The notes: generated by a model not told the origin, from the letters alone. Positions 48,061 to 58,613 are shown, counted from the stretch's first letter. The stretch: DNA of 64,000 bases from CAVVEQ01 sp963747315 (GCA_963747315.1 CAVVEQ010000006.1:62001-126000); one strand, 5' to 3'. Numbers and translations: made by a program.

Positions 48061-48435
48061 TCACTGATCTCCATTTATTCCTGATTTCATGCGTTTCAGA
48101 GTTACATCCTTGGAACCCTTCAAAGGGTGCGCCGCTTGAAATACTTTGAATTCCTCCTTCGTATACAGGTCCCATGCCTTGAAGTTATCCAGGACCAGTC
48201 TGACCATGGAGATATAGCTTTCTCCTTTCTGGTCTTGTATCACAGGGTCTTGGGATACGTGGTTTACAAACTCGCTTACCTGGTCATCTAAAGTCCCATC
48301 TTCACTCTTCCCTTTCACAAATCGAACAAACCAGGGAAGGATTTCAGAATAGACAAGGGTAGTCTCATCCGAAAACCCGTGGTCCTTTCCCCATTGAGTA
48401 AACTGAACCATATCGAACTCGAGCTTGTTATCCAT
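48061..48435 (-). CDS. putative core-binding-like DNA-binding protein
   Basis: This 124-residue protein lies 14 bp downstream of the integrase gene and is probably co-transcribed with it. MVQFTQWGKDHGFSDETTLVYSEILPWFVRFVKG resembles the helical SAM-like core-binding domain of tyrosine recombinases, but no catalytic domain follows. It may act as an accessory or excision factor. The likeness is by eye only and the function is inference. Confidence 0.5.
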   Translation of the reverse strand: MDNKLEFDMVQFTQWGKDHGFSDETTLVYSEILPWFVRFVKGKSEDGTLDDQVSEFVNHVSQDPVIQDQKGESYISMVRLVLDNFKAWDLYTKEEFKVFQAAHPLKGSKDVTLKRMKSGINGDQ

Positions 48436-48449
48436 TTTTTATCCTTATT

Positions 48450-49388
48450 TCAAAGTTTCCAATTATCGGCAGGACTTGATCGTTGATGCGCCGCTTTCTT
48501 ATCAGCCTCTACAATATCAAGGTAGTGGCGAACCATCTCAAGAGTGCTATGACCTAGTAAACGCTGCAGTGTGAATGGGTCTCCTCTGTTTCGGAGGAAT
48601 TCTGTTGCGAAAGTATGGCGGAAGCGATGCGGGTGGCAATGAGCAACTTTCGCCCGGGTCCCCAAGGATCGAACGATCCCGCGTATATATTTCGGACTTG
48701 ATGAGAAGAGGGGATCAGAGGTATCCAGGTTCTCTTTCGAGAGATATACCCACATAGCTCGTTTAACTGCTTTTCCGAGATAAACCATTCTTGGCTTTGT
48801 CTTTTGGCCAGTTCCAAACGGCGCAACGATGACTTCGCCGGTTGCCAGATCAACATCGCCCACTGTCAAACGGCTGACTTCGCCAAGCCTCAAGCCTGTA
48901 TCGAGCAAGAAAAGGATCATCGCACGATCCCGGCTGGCTGTTATTCGTTTTCTGCGATAAGGCCGCTTTCCTTCTACGGTGATTTCAACCGTGCTGTCAC
49001 ACATATCCAAAATACGCTTAACTTCGTCCTGGCTAAAAGCAGATACTACTGGTGGTTTGAAGCGCGGCCGGGACAAGTGTTCATCCGGTCTTGGCAACAC
49101 TAGGACCTTGTTGCACCAACCAAAAAACGAACGAACACTCTTCCAGTAATTATCTACAGCCGATGGACTAAGTAAGGCTGAGCTTTCAAACAACCTTCGA
49201 GGATGATATTCATTTCTCAGGAAGGATATGAATTGCGTTAGCTCGCCATGCGTAATCTCCCCCAGTTCCGGGTCCTGGAGAAAATCTACTAACTGTTGCA
49301 GATTTCCTCTGTACAACACAACGGTATTCTTTGAGTAGGTTGCTGAAATGTCCAGCAAGTACCCTTCTACAGCTTTGCTTAAAATCAT
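48450..49388 (-). CDS. tyrosine recombinase (island integrase)
   Basis: This 312-residue protein has a core-binding domain (1 to about 110), then a catalytic domain with the first Arg in TGLRLGEVSRL, the beta-hairpin Lys in RMVYLGK, HPHRFRHTFA (His-x-x-Arg), LGHSTLEMV and the nucleophile Tyr in RHYLDIV. The complete R-K-H-R-H-Y set predicts activity. It is encoded about 100 bp from the right repeat and oriented inward, as is usual for tRNA-targeting islands. GGAGG lies about 12 bp before the ATG. Confidence 0.92.
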   Translation of the reverse strand: MILSKAVEGYLLDISATYSKNTVVLYRGNLQQLVDFLQDPELGEITHGELTQFISFLRNEYHPRRLFESSALLSPSAVDNYWKSVRSFFGWCNKVLVLPRPDEHLSRPRFKPPVVSAFSQDEVKRILDMCDSTVEITVEGKRPYRRKRITASRDRAMILFLLDTGLRLGEVSRLTVGDVDLATGEVIVAPFGTGQKTKPRMVYLGKAVKRAMWVYLSKENLDTSDPLFSSSPKYIRGIVRSLGTRAKVAHCHPHRFRHTFATEFLRNRGDPFTLQRLLGHSTLEMVRHYLDIVEADKKAAHQRSSPADNWKL

Positions 49389-49489
49389 AGGCTACTGCAC
49401 CTCCTTTTCATCCTTTCGTCTGTGTTGGAGTAGAGTAGCCTACTAAATTAGCCTAGGTTGGTCGTCTTTATTTCGGTTTTAGATTTCAA

Positions 49490-49544
49490 AACCCGCGAAT
49501 ATCAGCTTGGAAGGCTGACGCCTTACCACTTGGCGACTCCCGCG
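49490..49544. repeat. island right attachment repeat (55 bp)
   Basis: This is a perfect copy of 34236-34290. It holds the 5' half and anticodon arm of tRNA-Gly and lacks the 3' part, so it is an orphan half-gene left by insertion. Confidence 0.92.
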
Positions 49545-49584
49545 CGCTGGTTATTTTACCCTCGCCGGCAGGCATGGTCAAGGC

Positions 49585-49612
49585 AAAAAGATCCCGGGGT
49601 TTCACCCCGGGA
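49585..49612 (-). terminator. intrinsic terminator of beta-helix gene
   Basis: Stem TCCCGGGGT/ACCCCGGGA is followed on the minus strand by TCTTTTT, just after the end of the broken beta-helix gene. Confidence 0.75.
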
Positions 49613-49639
49613 CCATAGACTGGTTTTGAGTAATTAATG

Positions 49640-52600
49640 TTAATGGATGAACAGGTTACCTGTATCATTCCCAAAATAGCTGGTGCCGGTTAGGATCGGG
49701 TAATTCGAGCCGGTTCTATCAATGTCAATCCCATATCCACTATTTCCCATGAAATAGACCGCTGAGGATGGAAATTTTCGCAAGGTCAAAAAAGCTGTGG
49801 ATGTACACCCCGGAACCACCATTTGAGAGTGAGATCAATCCTGTCATGGTGATTGAGGCGGCGTTTGTTTCAAAGATGTACACGCCATCCCCATAATTCC
49901 CACGTGTGGTCACCTTGTTGAGGTTCACATTAGATCTTGGGCAATCACCAGAACAATTATTGGTTGTTGATATAGATCCCGGAATTGTGGGTGCTGAAAT
50001 TTGCAGTGACTGAGGTTAAAGACACCGGTCCACGCGAATTTATTGTCAACCCCTGTCTATTTCCATTGAAATTATTGGTACCCAGTGTTGCCAGAATTGT
50101 GACAGCCGGCTTTGTGGTAGTCGTCGCGCTTGAATTATCCAGCACTGCGCCGGAAAGCAGGTTCCCGTTCGCGGTGACGCCATTTAAGGTGATCAAACCT
50201 ACCGCACCGACTTTCAATCCATCCAGGCTGTTGCCATTCGCGCTGGTCCTGTTGACGGTTACGGGTTTTAAGGAAAGAAGCAATGGTTCCGATGTGATTT
50301 TGATACCTTCACCCCCAATATTGCTATTTGCGGTAACCCCATCCATCAGGACGCTGCCCGCGGTCAGGATATCCAATCCGATCCCGGCGTGATTCAAGCT
50401 GAAGGAACTTGATTTCACCACTAATCCCATGCCCGAATCCTTCAGTAAGGTATCTTCAAGCCGGTTATCCAGGTGGGCGCCGATAGGTGTCATTTCCATC
50501 TGCTTTGATACTGGTGATGCGTAATGGTACCGTTGGCGTGCGCTTCCAACCCGAAGCTGGTTTCATTATTGTTGAATTCAAATTTGGTGATCGTGATATT
50601 TTTAATTGGAAATGCGTTGCCCTCTTTGATTATCCAGTTTTGCTCCGTATAGATAATTGTTATTGGCGCTGCCTCCGTTTAAGGTAATGTTGCCCATCGA
50701 CTCAACAATCAAACCATATCCGCCACCAGCTCCATATCATGTTGTTATTAAAAAATGAATTAGATATTTTTACATCCGCAGGACTGCCGGCAAAATTATT
50801 GTAATAAATCCGACCATTTCCAGTATTCTCATGATGCCTCTACATTCGTAAGGGTTACCACGCCTCTGGCATCAATTTTCAACCCGCCTCCATCGTTATC
50901 ACTAAACCCGTTTAATTCAGTGCCGATTTTGAGAACATCATTGATAATGGTTATCGCGGAATCGAACTGCCTGACCATTTTGGAGGCTAATTTCGCCCCA
51001 ACCAGAATTTCCGCTTGCGCTGGTTTTCGTCAGCGTGATTTTGCCACTGGAATTCACATACAAACCATCCCCGCCAGTGTTTTTATTGAAAGTGACTTGC
51101 GGATGTGGTTACCGGGGGAGCTTCTCCGATGACATAATTATTGATCACCGCTCCGCCCGAAATTGAGTTTGCATCCGCGTAATACACCGGTCAGACTGTT
51201 ACCGCTCCCATGGTGGTGATCACGAATCCCTCTTCTCCATTCCCTTTTACAGAATAGAGGGTTGGGTTTAGAGAATTGTTGATCGTGACGGCTCCCGTGA
51301 AGTCGGAATCCAGGATTATTCCCCCCAGACCATTATTATTTGCCCCTACCGCAGTGAGAGTGATCGCACCTTGGAAAGCACGATCGTAACCTGGTCCCAA
51401 CTCGCCACCACCATTGTTGGAATTGAAAACGCTTTTACTGATCGCGACGCTATTTTGCGACACGGGGCGTCGGTTGTTCAGGTTGCGCTCCCCCATCGGG
51501 ATTCTCGTTCGAGTAATCCTGGTACCGGTGTTATCGTTCCTTGGAGAGCACATCCAACCCCAGATGGCCGTTCCGGATCGTGGTTAGGTTTGTTGATCAT
51601 AACATTGCCCGAACTCCCAGCTGCCAGAATACTATTATCCAGATCTTGACCCCACTTCCGTTCGTAGTTTTCCGCGAAAGAATATTCAGAAGGTGACTAT
51701 TCTTTTTGGATTCTAGCATCAAACCGTTGCGAGGAATTAGTATTGAAGCTGGAGTTTGTAACAGAGATTGTGCCTTTTCCCTGCATGTTCACTAACCATG
51801 CGCCATCACCTGTGTTTTCCTCGCTGGTAACATAATTGATCAGAATATTGCCTTTTGAATTTATTTCGATGCCACCTGTAATCCATGCGTTCCCGTTATG
51901 GGTAAACTGGTTATCCCCAGCAACCGTCCCGGTGATAGTCACACCTGCATGTTCCGTATGTATTGTCAATTTTGACCCCATAAGCGCTCGAGTTCAGGTT
52001 TTCATTTGCAACCACCTTTTTCAGTGTCACTACTCCACGAGAGGTGATTTCCAGCCCGCTTTTTTCGATGTTATCGGAAAACTCACTATTGGTGATATTA
52101 ATCGCCCCGCTTGTGGTAGAGGTGCAGGCTGCACCGATATAAGGTTGCAGTTATCCACCTTCATCCCGTATTTCAAATTTCCCGTCGCGTAGATATTGTT
52201 CGCAGTGATCGCTCCATTCGTGAAGAGCTCGATCCCGCTGCCGCCATGCACAAAGTCGTCACTATGATTGTCGCTGGCAGTTACATTATCAAGCACGGTC
52301 GCTCCCTGGATGGTGGGTTTAACCGGATCCTGCTTGTTAGCCAGTCCGCCACCGAGATTATTATTGAACATGCTGTTCTTGACCGTAAGTGAGCCGCTTT
52401 TCTTGATCAGGACGCCTGGTGCATCGGGCGATGTATTTCCGCTTGCGGAAACACCGTTAAGTGTGACTGGGCTGTTGGAATTAATTGTTTCGACAACCAA
52501 ACCAGATATGATGGTTCCACCTGAATCCACAACACCATTTTCATCAAAGGAGCTGTTGGTCACGGTGATCGAGCCGGATGTTCCGGTTCTTAAATACGCA

Positions 52601-53360
52601 CCACCACCCGCATTCCCACTAGAATCTACGTTCGTGACAATGATCGAACCATTAAGTGTCTCAACAACTATACCGGAACTCGTTGAATCGTCGTTGTTCA
52701 CCACCAGATTCTTAAGGGTCTGGGTTCCACTCATGTTTGAAAGGGTTAACGCCCCGTAACTTGCGCCACTTCGAGTTGTATCAATACAGATATTGCTTAT
52801 CGTAAAACCCCCGGTGAAATTCATGAATTCCATCGGCTGATAAATCGTGATTTGGGGTAACAGGGTATCAGGATTAAGGTTTCCACCAACAATCCCCTTG
52901 ATGGCTGTTGAAGAGTATGGTTTTGATCCGTCATAATATAGACTTAGAACAGGATCTGTTTCACCCCCGGCATATATACTCTCGACATGGATTAATCCAT
53001 CGGAAGGTATTAAATTCAAATCAATCGCATCGAAAGCCTCGGTAAAAGTATCATAACTTTGAACTCCAATGCTTGAATTGAACCAAACAGCTTTCGTCGG
53101 TGTCGCTGCCAGCAGCATGGGGCTGGCAAAAGCAGCCATGGCTTCCAATACCGGTTCCGGTGTTTCTGTAAGGGTTGGCTCCGGCGTGGGGGAGGTGGGT
53201 TCGGAGTTGCTTCGGTAGGCGCCGGCGTGGAAGTTTCCGTTGGCGTCGCCTCCGGTGTGGGTGTCACATCTTCGGCGTGAACCGCGCTTACCGCGCCAAA
53301 TAGAACAAATGCTCCCAGCAAAAACGCTGAAAGAAAAATAACCGTGAATTTTGTTTTCAT
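49640..53360 (-). pseudogene. secreted beta-helix repeat protein, multiply disrupted
   Basis: The start ATG 53360 follows GGAGGAGCC. The signal peptide KTKFTVIFLSAFLLGAFVLF is followed by a Pro/Thr-rich stretch and then repeats of the right-handed beta-helix kind (ITVTNSSFDENG, SLTVKNSMFNNNLGGG, ITANNIYATGNLKYG). These continue to FGNDTGNLFIH at 49640. Reading needs at least seven frame changes, the first near 53200 and another near 52140; the 50500-51190 stretch has no long frame in any phase. Intact it would be about 1240 residues, an extracellular adhesin or polysaccharide-binding protein. The damage is denser than elsewhere in the window, so true decay is plausible. Confidence 0.8.
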
Positions 53361-53556
53361 GGCTCCTCCAGAAGGGCGAATTGGTTTTTTATAATATTCC
53401 ACCCGTAAATAGTATACAATTTTTCCCCCATTTTCCACCTAACAGATCAGTTAACTGTTTAGCTAATTTCTAATAAAGAGAAATCGTTCAAAACACCCGA
53501 ATCAAGCGTTTTCCCGCTTACCAAAACCGGCTCTCCCCTCAGGTATAATCAGCCCC

Positions 53557-54433
53557 ATGCGATTTCCAAAAATAATTATCCTGCTCCTGGCGCTCATGCT
53601 CGCCGGCTGTTCGGTGGTTTCCTCCCTGCAGCCCACAGCCACCCCCACCGCAACCCCCGAGCCGCCAACCCCCACGCCGATCCCCGCGGCAGCCATCGTG
53701 AACGGGGAGATCATCCCCCTTGTGGATTTCAACGCCTCCCTCCAGCAGCTCCAGGCCGCCCAGCAGGAAACCGGCAAAACCGCCACGCCCGAAGAGCAGA
53801 AACAATTGGTGCTGGATGACCTTATCGCCCAGACGCTCCTGGCACAGGCAGCCATCGAGTCCGGTCATGCGGTGGATGATGCCACCCTGCAAGCCCGCGA
53901 TGGATGAGTTATCTGCCGCACTTGGCGGTCAGGAAACGCTCGCAGATTGGATCATCCGCAACGGTTACGATGACAGCTCCTTCCGCTCCACCCTGCGAAG
54001 ATCCATGCTTGCCGCCTGGCAGCGGGATCAGCTCCTGGCGGCTGTCCCCGTCACCGCCGAGCAGGTTCATGCCCGGCAGATCCTTGTCCTGCGGGAGCAG
54101 ACTGCAAATGATCTATACTCCCAGTTGCAAGCTGGCGCAGATTTTGCAACCCTTGCTTATCGATACGACCCGCTCACTGGCGGTGACCTGGGTTGGTTCC
54201 CCCGCGGGGTTCTGACTCAGCCCGCGGTGGAGGAAGCGGCATTTTCCCTGCAACCCGGGGAATTCAGCGCTGTGATCCCCACCAGCTACGGTTACCAGAT
54301 CGTGCAGGTCATCGACAGGGACCCTGCCCACCCGCTCGCACCCGAGGCACTCCTGAACGCCCAGCAGCAAGCACTTCTCGACTGGGTCGCTCAGAAAAAA
54401 GCCTCCGCCAGCATATCTGTGCAGGTTCCCTGA
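53557..54433 (+). pseudogene. SurA/PrsA-like parvulin lipoprotein, one-base frameshift
   Basis: The N-terminus has a lipoprotein signal with lipobox LMLAGC, a Pro/Thr-rich linker, then IVNGEIIPLVDFNASLQQLQ and a helical chaperone segment (EEQKQLVLDDLIAQTLL). After one extra base near 53900 (CGCGATGGATGAG) the frame continues as MDELSAALGGQETLADWI. A rotamase domain follows (ARQILVLRE, TGGDLGWFPRG, FSLQPGEFSAVI, YGYQIVQV). Restored length is about 292 residues. It would fold secreted proteins outside the membrane. The next gene follows 27 bp later and is probably co-transcribed. Confidence 0.8.
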
Positions 54434-54460
54434 TCCAAACCCGGCAAGGGGAGGAACCTT

Positions 54461-55213
54461 TTGCAGCAAGATCCATCGTCCTATATTCAAGAATTTCCCG
54501 AAGACATCCTGGTGGATGAAAAACGTCGGAGATCCGACCGTCTTTGGAACATTTTCACCATCCTGTTACTGGTACTGATGATCGGTTTGTGCGCTGTTTT
54601 CTTCATGATCTATACAGACCCGGAATCACCTCTTAATCCTGCCCCTCCACCCACAATGCCTGTGCTTATCGTCCTGCCAACCTCCACCGCCACCCAGCGC
54701 GCGCTGCCAGCCACGTGGACCCCCACAGTCGTCACGGTCACCCCATCAGTCACCCCCACCACAGGAATTCAGGCAACCCTGCCACTGGGCACCACGGAAC
54801 CCACCCCCACCCGCGATCTTTCGGCTTCTGCGCCTTTCGTGCTTCAGGGAGCCCCCATGGCAGTCGCGGATGGTCTATTTCGGGGGACCAGCGACTGTAA
54901 ATGGATGGGAGTCGCAGGGAATGTGTATGACCTGCAGGGACGCCCGGTTATCGGGCTTAAGGTCCGCCTGGGCGGTGTGTTAAACGGTAAATCGATAACA
55001 CCCGAGCGCACCACCCTGACGGGGCTTGCCCGGGCATATGGGGAATCCGGTTACGAGTTCAAGCTTGCCGATCAACCCATCGCCTCAACGAGTGCACTCT
55101 GGATCCGGCTGTACGACCAGCAGGATATCCCGATCTCGGATAAGACTTATTTCGACACTTTCAACGATTGCGCCAAAAACCTGGTGTTGGTGAACTACAA
55201 ACAAGTTCGCTAA
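54461..55213 (+). CDS. membrane-anchored protein with Pro/Thr-rich linker
   Basis: This 250-residue protein has a TTG start supported by GGGGAGG six bases upstream. It has a charged cytosolic start, one membrane helix (about 30-52), a ~70-residue Pro/Thr-rich linker and a C-terminal domain with CKWMGVAGNVYDLQGRPVIGLKVRLGG and SGYEFKLADQPI. That domain resembles the end of the lipoprotein at 20866-21615, probably a carboxypeptidase-regulatory-like beta sandwich. Exposed on the cell surface. Function unknown. Confidence 0.65.
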   Translation: MQQDPSSYIQEFPEDILVDEKRRRSDRLWNIFTILLLVLMIGLCAVFFMIYTDPESPLNPAPPPTMPVLIVLPTSTATQRALPATWTPTVVTVTPSVTPTTGIQATLPLGTTEPTPTRDLSASAPFVLQGAPMAVADGLFRGTSDCKWMGVAGNVYDLQGRPVIGLKVRLGGVLNGKSITPERTTLTGLARAYGESGYEFKLADQPIASTSALWIRLYDQQDIPISDKTYFDTFNDCAKNLVLVNYKQVR

Positions 55214-55217
55214 GCAA

Positions 55218-56440
55218 TCAATCTGTTTTTCGCGGAAATATTCCAAAAGGTTCTTCCCCGGCGAAGAACCTTTTCGTTTCCTGCGAACGCAGTTCCATCA
55301 CTCTGGAGGGTGCGAAGTATTCGAAATCAAATCGGACTTCATCGCCGGCTTTTTTCCCTGGGATGGGCATGAGCCTGGCCGTAAGCGGTTTGGAAAGCCT
55401 GGCTGATATCCCCGCCAGGTCCATTAGAATCGCGGCGATTTGCTCCGGAGTGGTATCTCCAGCCAGGGGAACCGTATCCAGTCCGGTTCCGCACAAACAG
55501 GAATAGAGCAGCAGGTCGCCAATCACCAGGCTGCCCTCACCGGCACGCTCCGCCAGTCCGGTATCTTCCAGAACCGGCAGCATGAGCCCGTTGAACCCTG
55601 CCTTGAACCATTTTCCTTCATCCAGGATCCCCGCCAGGATCGCTGCCGCGGCTGCGGAACCATTTTTCCCGAGCGATGGGACGCCCAGCGATTCAAGTGC
55701 ATAACCGATGGAGCTCATTTCTCCTGGGTAGGGTGCAGGGGAAAAATCGAATCCTTTGAAAACGATGGGGAATTCCCGCATCAATTCCTTACAGATCGCG
55801 GCCATGCGGGAAGCGGCTTCTTCCAGCACAGCCAAAGAGGTCCTGCGAGCATCTTCAACGCTCCGAGCTTCCCGGAATGAGACTACGAAAACATCCGCAC
55901 ATTCCACCGCGATGCTGAAAGCAGGTTCAGACCCCTGGCCGTAAGCTGCCGGGAAGAAAGGCGTGAATGGCTTAACGCCTGCCAGGGCGGCAAAGCGCAG
56001 GTTGGCAAATCCACCTTTTTCGACCATGGCAGTCCGGTGGATGATCTCTGCTGACGCTCGGATCGCGGCAGGCGCGATCTTCCCGTCCTTTGTAAAAGGT
56101 TCGCTGAGAAGAATACCGATCTCGTTTCTGCCAGCATCTCGGGGATCATGGCGTAGCTTTCCGGATTTTCGGGCAGGGCAGGACCCATGGAAACATAAGC
56201 AAACCCCCGTGAAAGCGCCTTTTCCTCCAGCTTTTGCGCCAGCAGGACGCCGCTTTCCAAACAACCGCTGGGGCACATTTCGGCGAATGGGATAGTTGCC
56301 AGCCGGCGGGATTGAACCTCAAAACCAGCCTCTCCAAATCGCTTTATTGCTCTTTCTGAGAACCTGCCGAGCATATCCAGCATATCCCCCGCCCCGCTAG
56401 CCCCGGGATCGTAAAAACAGGTGATCGATCGAATCTTCAT
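55218..56440 (-). pseudogene. DUF711-family protein, one-base frameshift
   Basis: The first frame (from ATG 56440) begins MKIRSITCFYDPGAS and runs to ESYAMIPEMLAET. The second frame continues EIGILLSEPFTKDGKIAPAAIRASAEIIHR to the end. They join if one base is restored near 56129-56132, giving about 407 residues, a normal length for DUF711. This family is uncharacterised and related in fold to glycyl-radical-type barrels, so no reaction can be named. Unlike most breaks in the window this one looks like a missing base. It overlaps the upstream TrmH-like gene by 4 bp. Confidence 0.75.
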
Positions 56441-57220
56441 TTTCGCCTTTGCCTTATTACCTCAAAGATCAGGATGCTGCCGGCAACCGCCGCGTTCAAC
56501 GATTCGGACTTACCGGGCATGGGAATGCTTATCCTGGCAGTCGCGAGTCTCCGCGCCCCTTCGGATGCGCCTTCTGCCTCACCACCGATGATCAGCGCGA
56601 GCGATCGGGTGAGGTTCGTTTCCCACATGGGGTTGCCCCTCATATCGGCGAGGAGTATCAATGGGCTACTTTCCGGTTCCGCGGAATAATCTTCTTGGAT
56701 CGCCGCCCAATTTTGTTCCCGGATGGGAAGGTGAAAATGCGCGCCCATCCCCGAGCGTACCACCTTGGGGGAGAATGGGTCCACCGTGCCCGGCGTAACG
56801 ATCAATTCATCCACCCCGGCCGCTGCCGCGGAGCGCATAAGGGTGCCCAGGTTGCCAGGGTCGCGGATCCCATCGGCAATCACAGTGAAGGTTCTTTCCT
56901 TAGGATGCGCAAGGCTCGGGAAAGGCAACAATCGCCAGGATGCCCTGTGAATTATCGGTATCGCTGAGGTATGCCATCAGATGTTCGGGGATCTCTTCCG
57001 ATTCACAACCAACTTCTCTAAAGCGATCTGCCAATAATCTTCCTCTTTCCGAGACCAGTGGGGTGAACAGAACAAGCCGCGGCCGGGCACCGGTCGCTTC
57101 CGCCTCCTCGCATAGCCGCACACCTTCCACTACAAATTCCCTGCTTTCAACCCTGGTTTTCCGCTGGTTGAGCAGGTCGCGGATATGTGCGATCTTTGGA
57201 TTACTTTTGGATGAGATCAT
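56437..57220 (-). pseudogene. TrmH/SpoU-family RNA methyltransferase, one-base frameshift
   Basis: The first frame, from ATG 57220, encodes a substrate-binding start (IAHIRDLLNQRKTRVESREFVVEGVRLCEEA) and stops early. The second encodes the knotted SPOUT domain with motif 1 DGIRDPGNLGTLMRSAAAAGV, motif 2 LIIGGEAEGAS and motif 3 ISIPMPGKSESLNAAVAGSI. One extra base near 56926-56934 separates LAIV from PFPSLAHPKE. Restored length is about 260 residues. It methylates 2'-O of rRNA or tRNA. The Asn in NLGT and Glu in GEAEG are intact, so the enzyme is probably active if the indel is an error. Confidence 0.83.
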
Positions 57221-57221
57221 T

Positions 57222-57773
57222 TCAAATAGATAATTTCGCTTTTTCGTCCAGGAATATTTCCAATGCCTTTTTTTCATACAAAACGAGGCGGATTTCATTG
57301 ACCTGCCCACCAGGATGTGTCCGGCAGTAGTCAAGGATCGCGCTAAACATGCCCTGCGCAGCAATTACGTACGGCACGCAGTAGATCCCGGTTGATATCG
57401 CCGGAAAAGCGATGGAGGAGAGGCCCAGTTTCGCTACCAGGTTCAGGCAGGCTGTGGTGCAGGTGCTGAGTTTTTCCATTTCGTCCCCATCTCCCCATAT
57501 CGGGCCGACCGCGTGAATGACGTATTTGCAGGGCAGATCGCCCCCATGAGTATAGGCTGGGTTTGAATGCGAGACGCTGCCGTATTTTGCGATCCAGGCT
57601 GTGCTTTCCTGGTCTATCACCAGCCCGCCGCGACGGGAGATCATCCCCGCCAGTCCGCCGCCGTGCTGCAACATGGGATTCGCCGCATTGACGATCGCAT
57701 CTACCTGCTGGGAGGTGATATCTCCCTGAACAATGCTTATCGCTATTCCATCCTGGAACCATAAATTGCTCAA
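57222..57773 (-). CDS. macrodomain (ADP-ribose-binding) protein
   Basis: In this 183-residue protein the TTG start is supported by AGGAGGTGAGCG directly upstream. The macrodomain features are GDITSQQVDAIVNAANPMLQHGGGLAGMI near residue 20, YVIHAVGPIW and SIAFPAISTGIYCVP. It probably hydrolyses O-acetyl-ADP-ribose or removes ADP-ribose from substrates. A possible -10 box TATAAT lies at 57811-57806. The TrmH-like gene begins 1 bp after its stop, so the two are coupled. Confidence 0.87.
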   Translation of the reverse strand: MSNLWFQDGIAISIVQGDITSQQVDAIVNAANPMLQHGGGLAGMISRRGGLVIDQESTAWIAKYGSVSHSNPAYTHGGDLPCKYVIHAVGPIWGDGDEMEKLSTCTTACLNLVAKLGLSSIAFPAISTGIYCVPYVIAAQGMFSAILDYCRTHPGGQVNEIRLVLYEKKALEIFLDEKAKLSI

Positions 57774-57816
57774 CGCTCACCTCCTGTGATTCGAATCTCA
57801 GGTCTATTATACAGAA

Positions 57817-57851
57817 CAAAAAAACGGGATGCCTGTTGAGGTCATCCCGTT
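57817..57851 (-). terminator. terminator of thrS-rplT operon
   Basis: On the minus strand, stem AACGGGATG/CATCCCGTT with an 11-nt loop is followed by a T-run, just after the rplT stop. Confidence 0.88.
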
Positions 57852-57869
57852 ATTGAGCTTCGAAGGTGA

Positions 57870-58220
57870 TTATCCGGCTTTAGCCTGTGCGACCACTGCC
57901 GAGAAAGCCTGCGGATCCCGCACAGCCAAATCGGCCAGCATTTTCCGGTTCAATTCAATATTGGATACTTTCATCGCATGGATGAACTGGCTGTAGGATA
58001 ACCCGTTCAGCCGTGCGGCAGCGTTGATGCGGGTGATCCACAACTTGCGCAGATCGCGGCGGCGAACGCGGCGGTCGCGCGTGGCGTACCACATGCTTTT
58101 CAACATGGATTCATTGGCTCGGCGGATCAGGATATGCCGGGTGCCGCGGAATCCCTTGGCTTGCTTTAATATTTTCTTATGTCTCAGGTGCCCGTGCGGG
58201 CCGCCTTTTACTCGTGACAT
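57870..58220 (-). CDS. rplT: 50S ribosomal protein L20
   Basis: This 116-residue protein begins [26 protein letters not shown] and contains [26 protein letters not shown], diagnostic of L20. It binds 23S rRNA early in large-subunit assembly and in other bacteria represses its own operon. The 89-bp gap to rpmI is long enough for such a control site, but I cannot draw it with confidence. Confidence 0.97.
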   Translation of the reverse strand: MSRVKGGPHGHLRHKKILKQAKGFRGTRHILIRRANESMLKSMWYATRDRRVRRRDLRKLWITRINAAARLNGLSYSQFIHAMKVSNIELNRKMLADLAVRDPQAFSAVVAQAKAG

Positions 58221-58309
58221 GCATTTACTCCTTTGCGAACCCCTGGGCGCCGGTTTTCACCAGTTGCGAGCACCCAACAGCTGCACTAAAGAATGGGTAC
58301 GATGGGCTG

Positions 58310-58552
58310 CTATCCCATGTTGGGATTGAGCCGTTTGACGCGCTGAATGATGGAATCACCCTTCACGGGGATCATCTCGCTCAGCAGGGCCTTGGTGCGT
58401 TTGGATGTACGGCGGCGTAGATGGCTCTTGCCACCTTTGGTTCGCACCAGCATGCCCGACCCGGTCAGGCGAAACCGCTTGGAGGTTGCCTTGTGGGTCT
58501 TCAGTTTGATCTTGCCTGCTTTTGGCTTTCTGGGCACAACGAACTCCTTCAA
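58310..58552 (-). CDS. rpmI: 50S ribosomal protein L35
   Basis: This 80-residue protein is basic, with MPRKPKAGKIKLKTHKATSKRF-like sequence (VPRKPKAGKIKLKTHKATSKR) and THLRRRTSKRTK-like HLRRRTSKRTKALL, typical of L35. At 80 residues it is slightly long for the family (about 65); a start a few codons in, at about 58540, is possible. It lies between infC and rplT as in most bacteria. Confidence 0.93.
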   Translation of the reverse strand: MKEFVVPRKPKAGKIKLKTHKATSKRFRLTGSGMLVRTKGGKSHLRRRTSKRTKALLSEMIPVKGDSIIQRVKRLNPNMG

Positions 58553-58559
58553 AAATAAT

Positions 58560-58583
58560 AAAAAACGGCTGCTTACGCAGCCG
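58560..58583 (-). terminator. attenuator between infC and rpmI
   Basis: On the minus strand, CGGCTGC-GTAA-GCAGCCG (58583-58566) is followed by TTTTTTATT. It probably reduces readthrough from infC to rpmI-rplT. A TATAAT at 58592-58587 may be a separate promoter. Confidence 0.7.
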
Positions 58584-58613
58584 CCTATTATACCAGAAAC
58601 TTCGTAGAGTTGC

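Larger units (their letters stand above)
34236..49544. mobile_element. 15.3-kb integrative island in tRNA-Gly
   Basis: The element is delimited by a perfect 55-bp direct repeat of tRNA-Gly sequence. It carries a tyrosine recombinase 100 bp inside the right end, XRE regulators and a helicase/methylase/ATPase operon. No replication, plasmid-transfer or phage structural genes are seen, so it is best described as a genomic or defence island, possibly mobilised by its own integrase. The gene at 44621-45604 is distinctly AT-richer than the flanks, a sign of transfer. Confidence 0.88.

Noticed and set aside
34236..49544. The island as a prophage or conjugative element
   Set aside because: No capsid, tail, terminase, relaxase or type IV secretion genes are present.
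49486..49545. A second tRNA-Gly gene
   Set aside because: It lacks the 3' half and acceptor partner. It is the orphan attachment half of the island.
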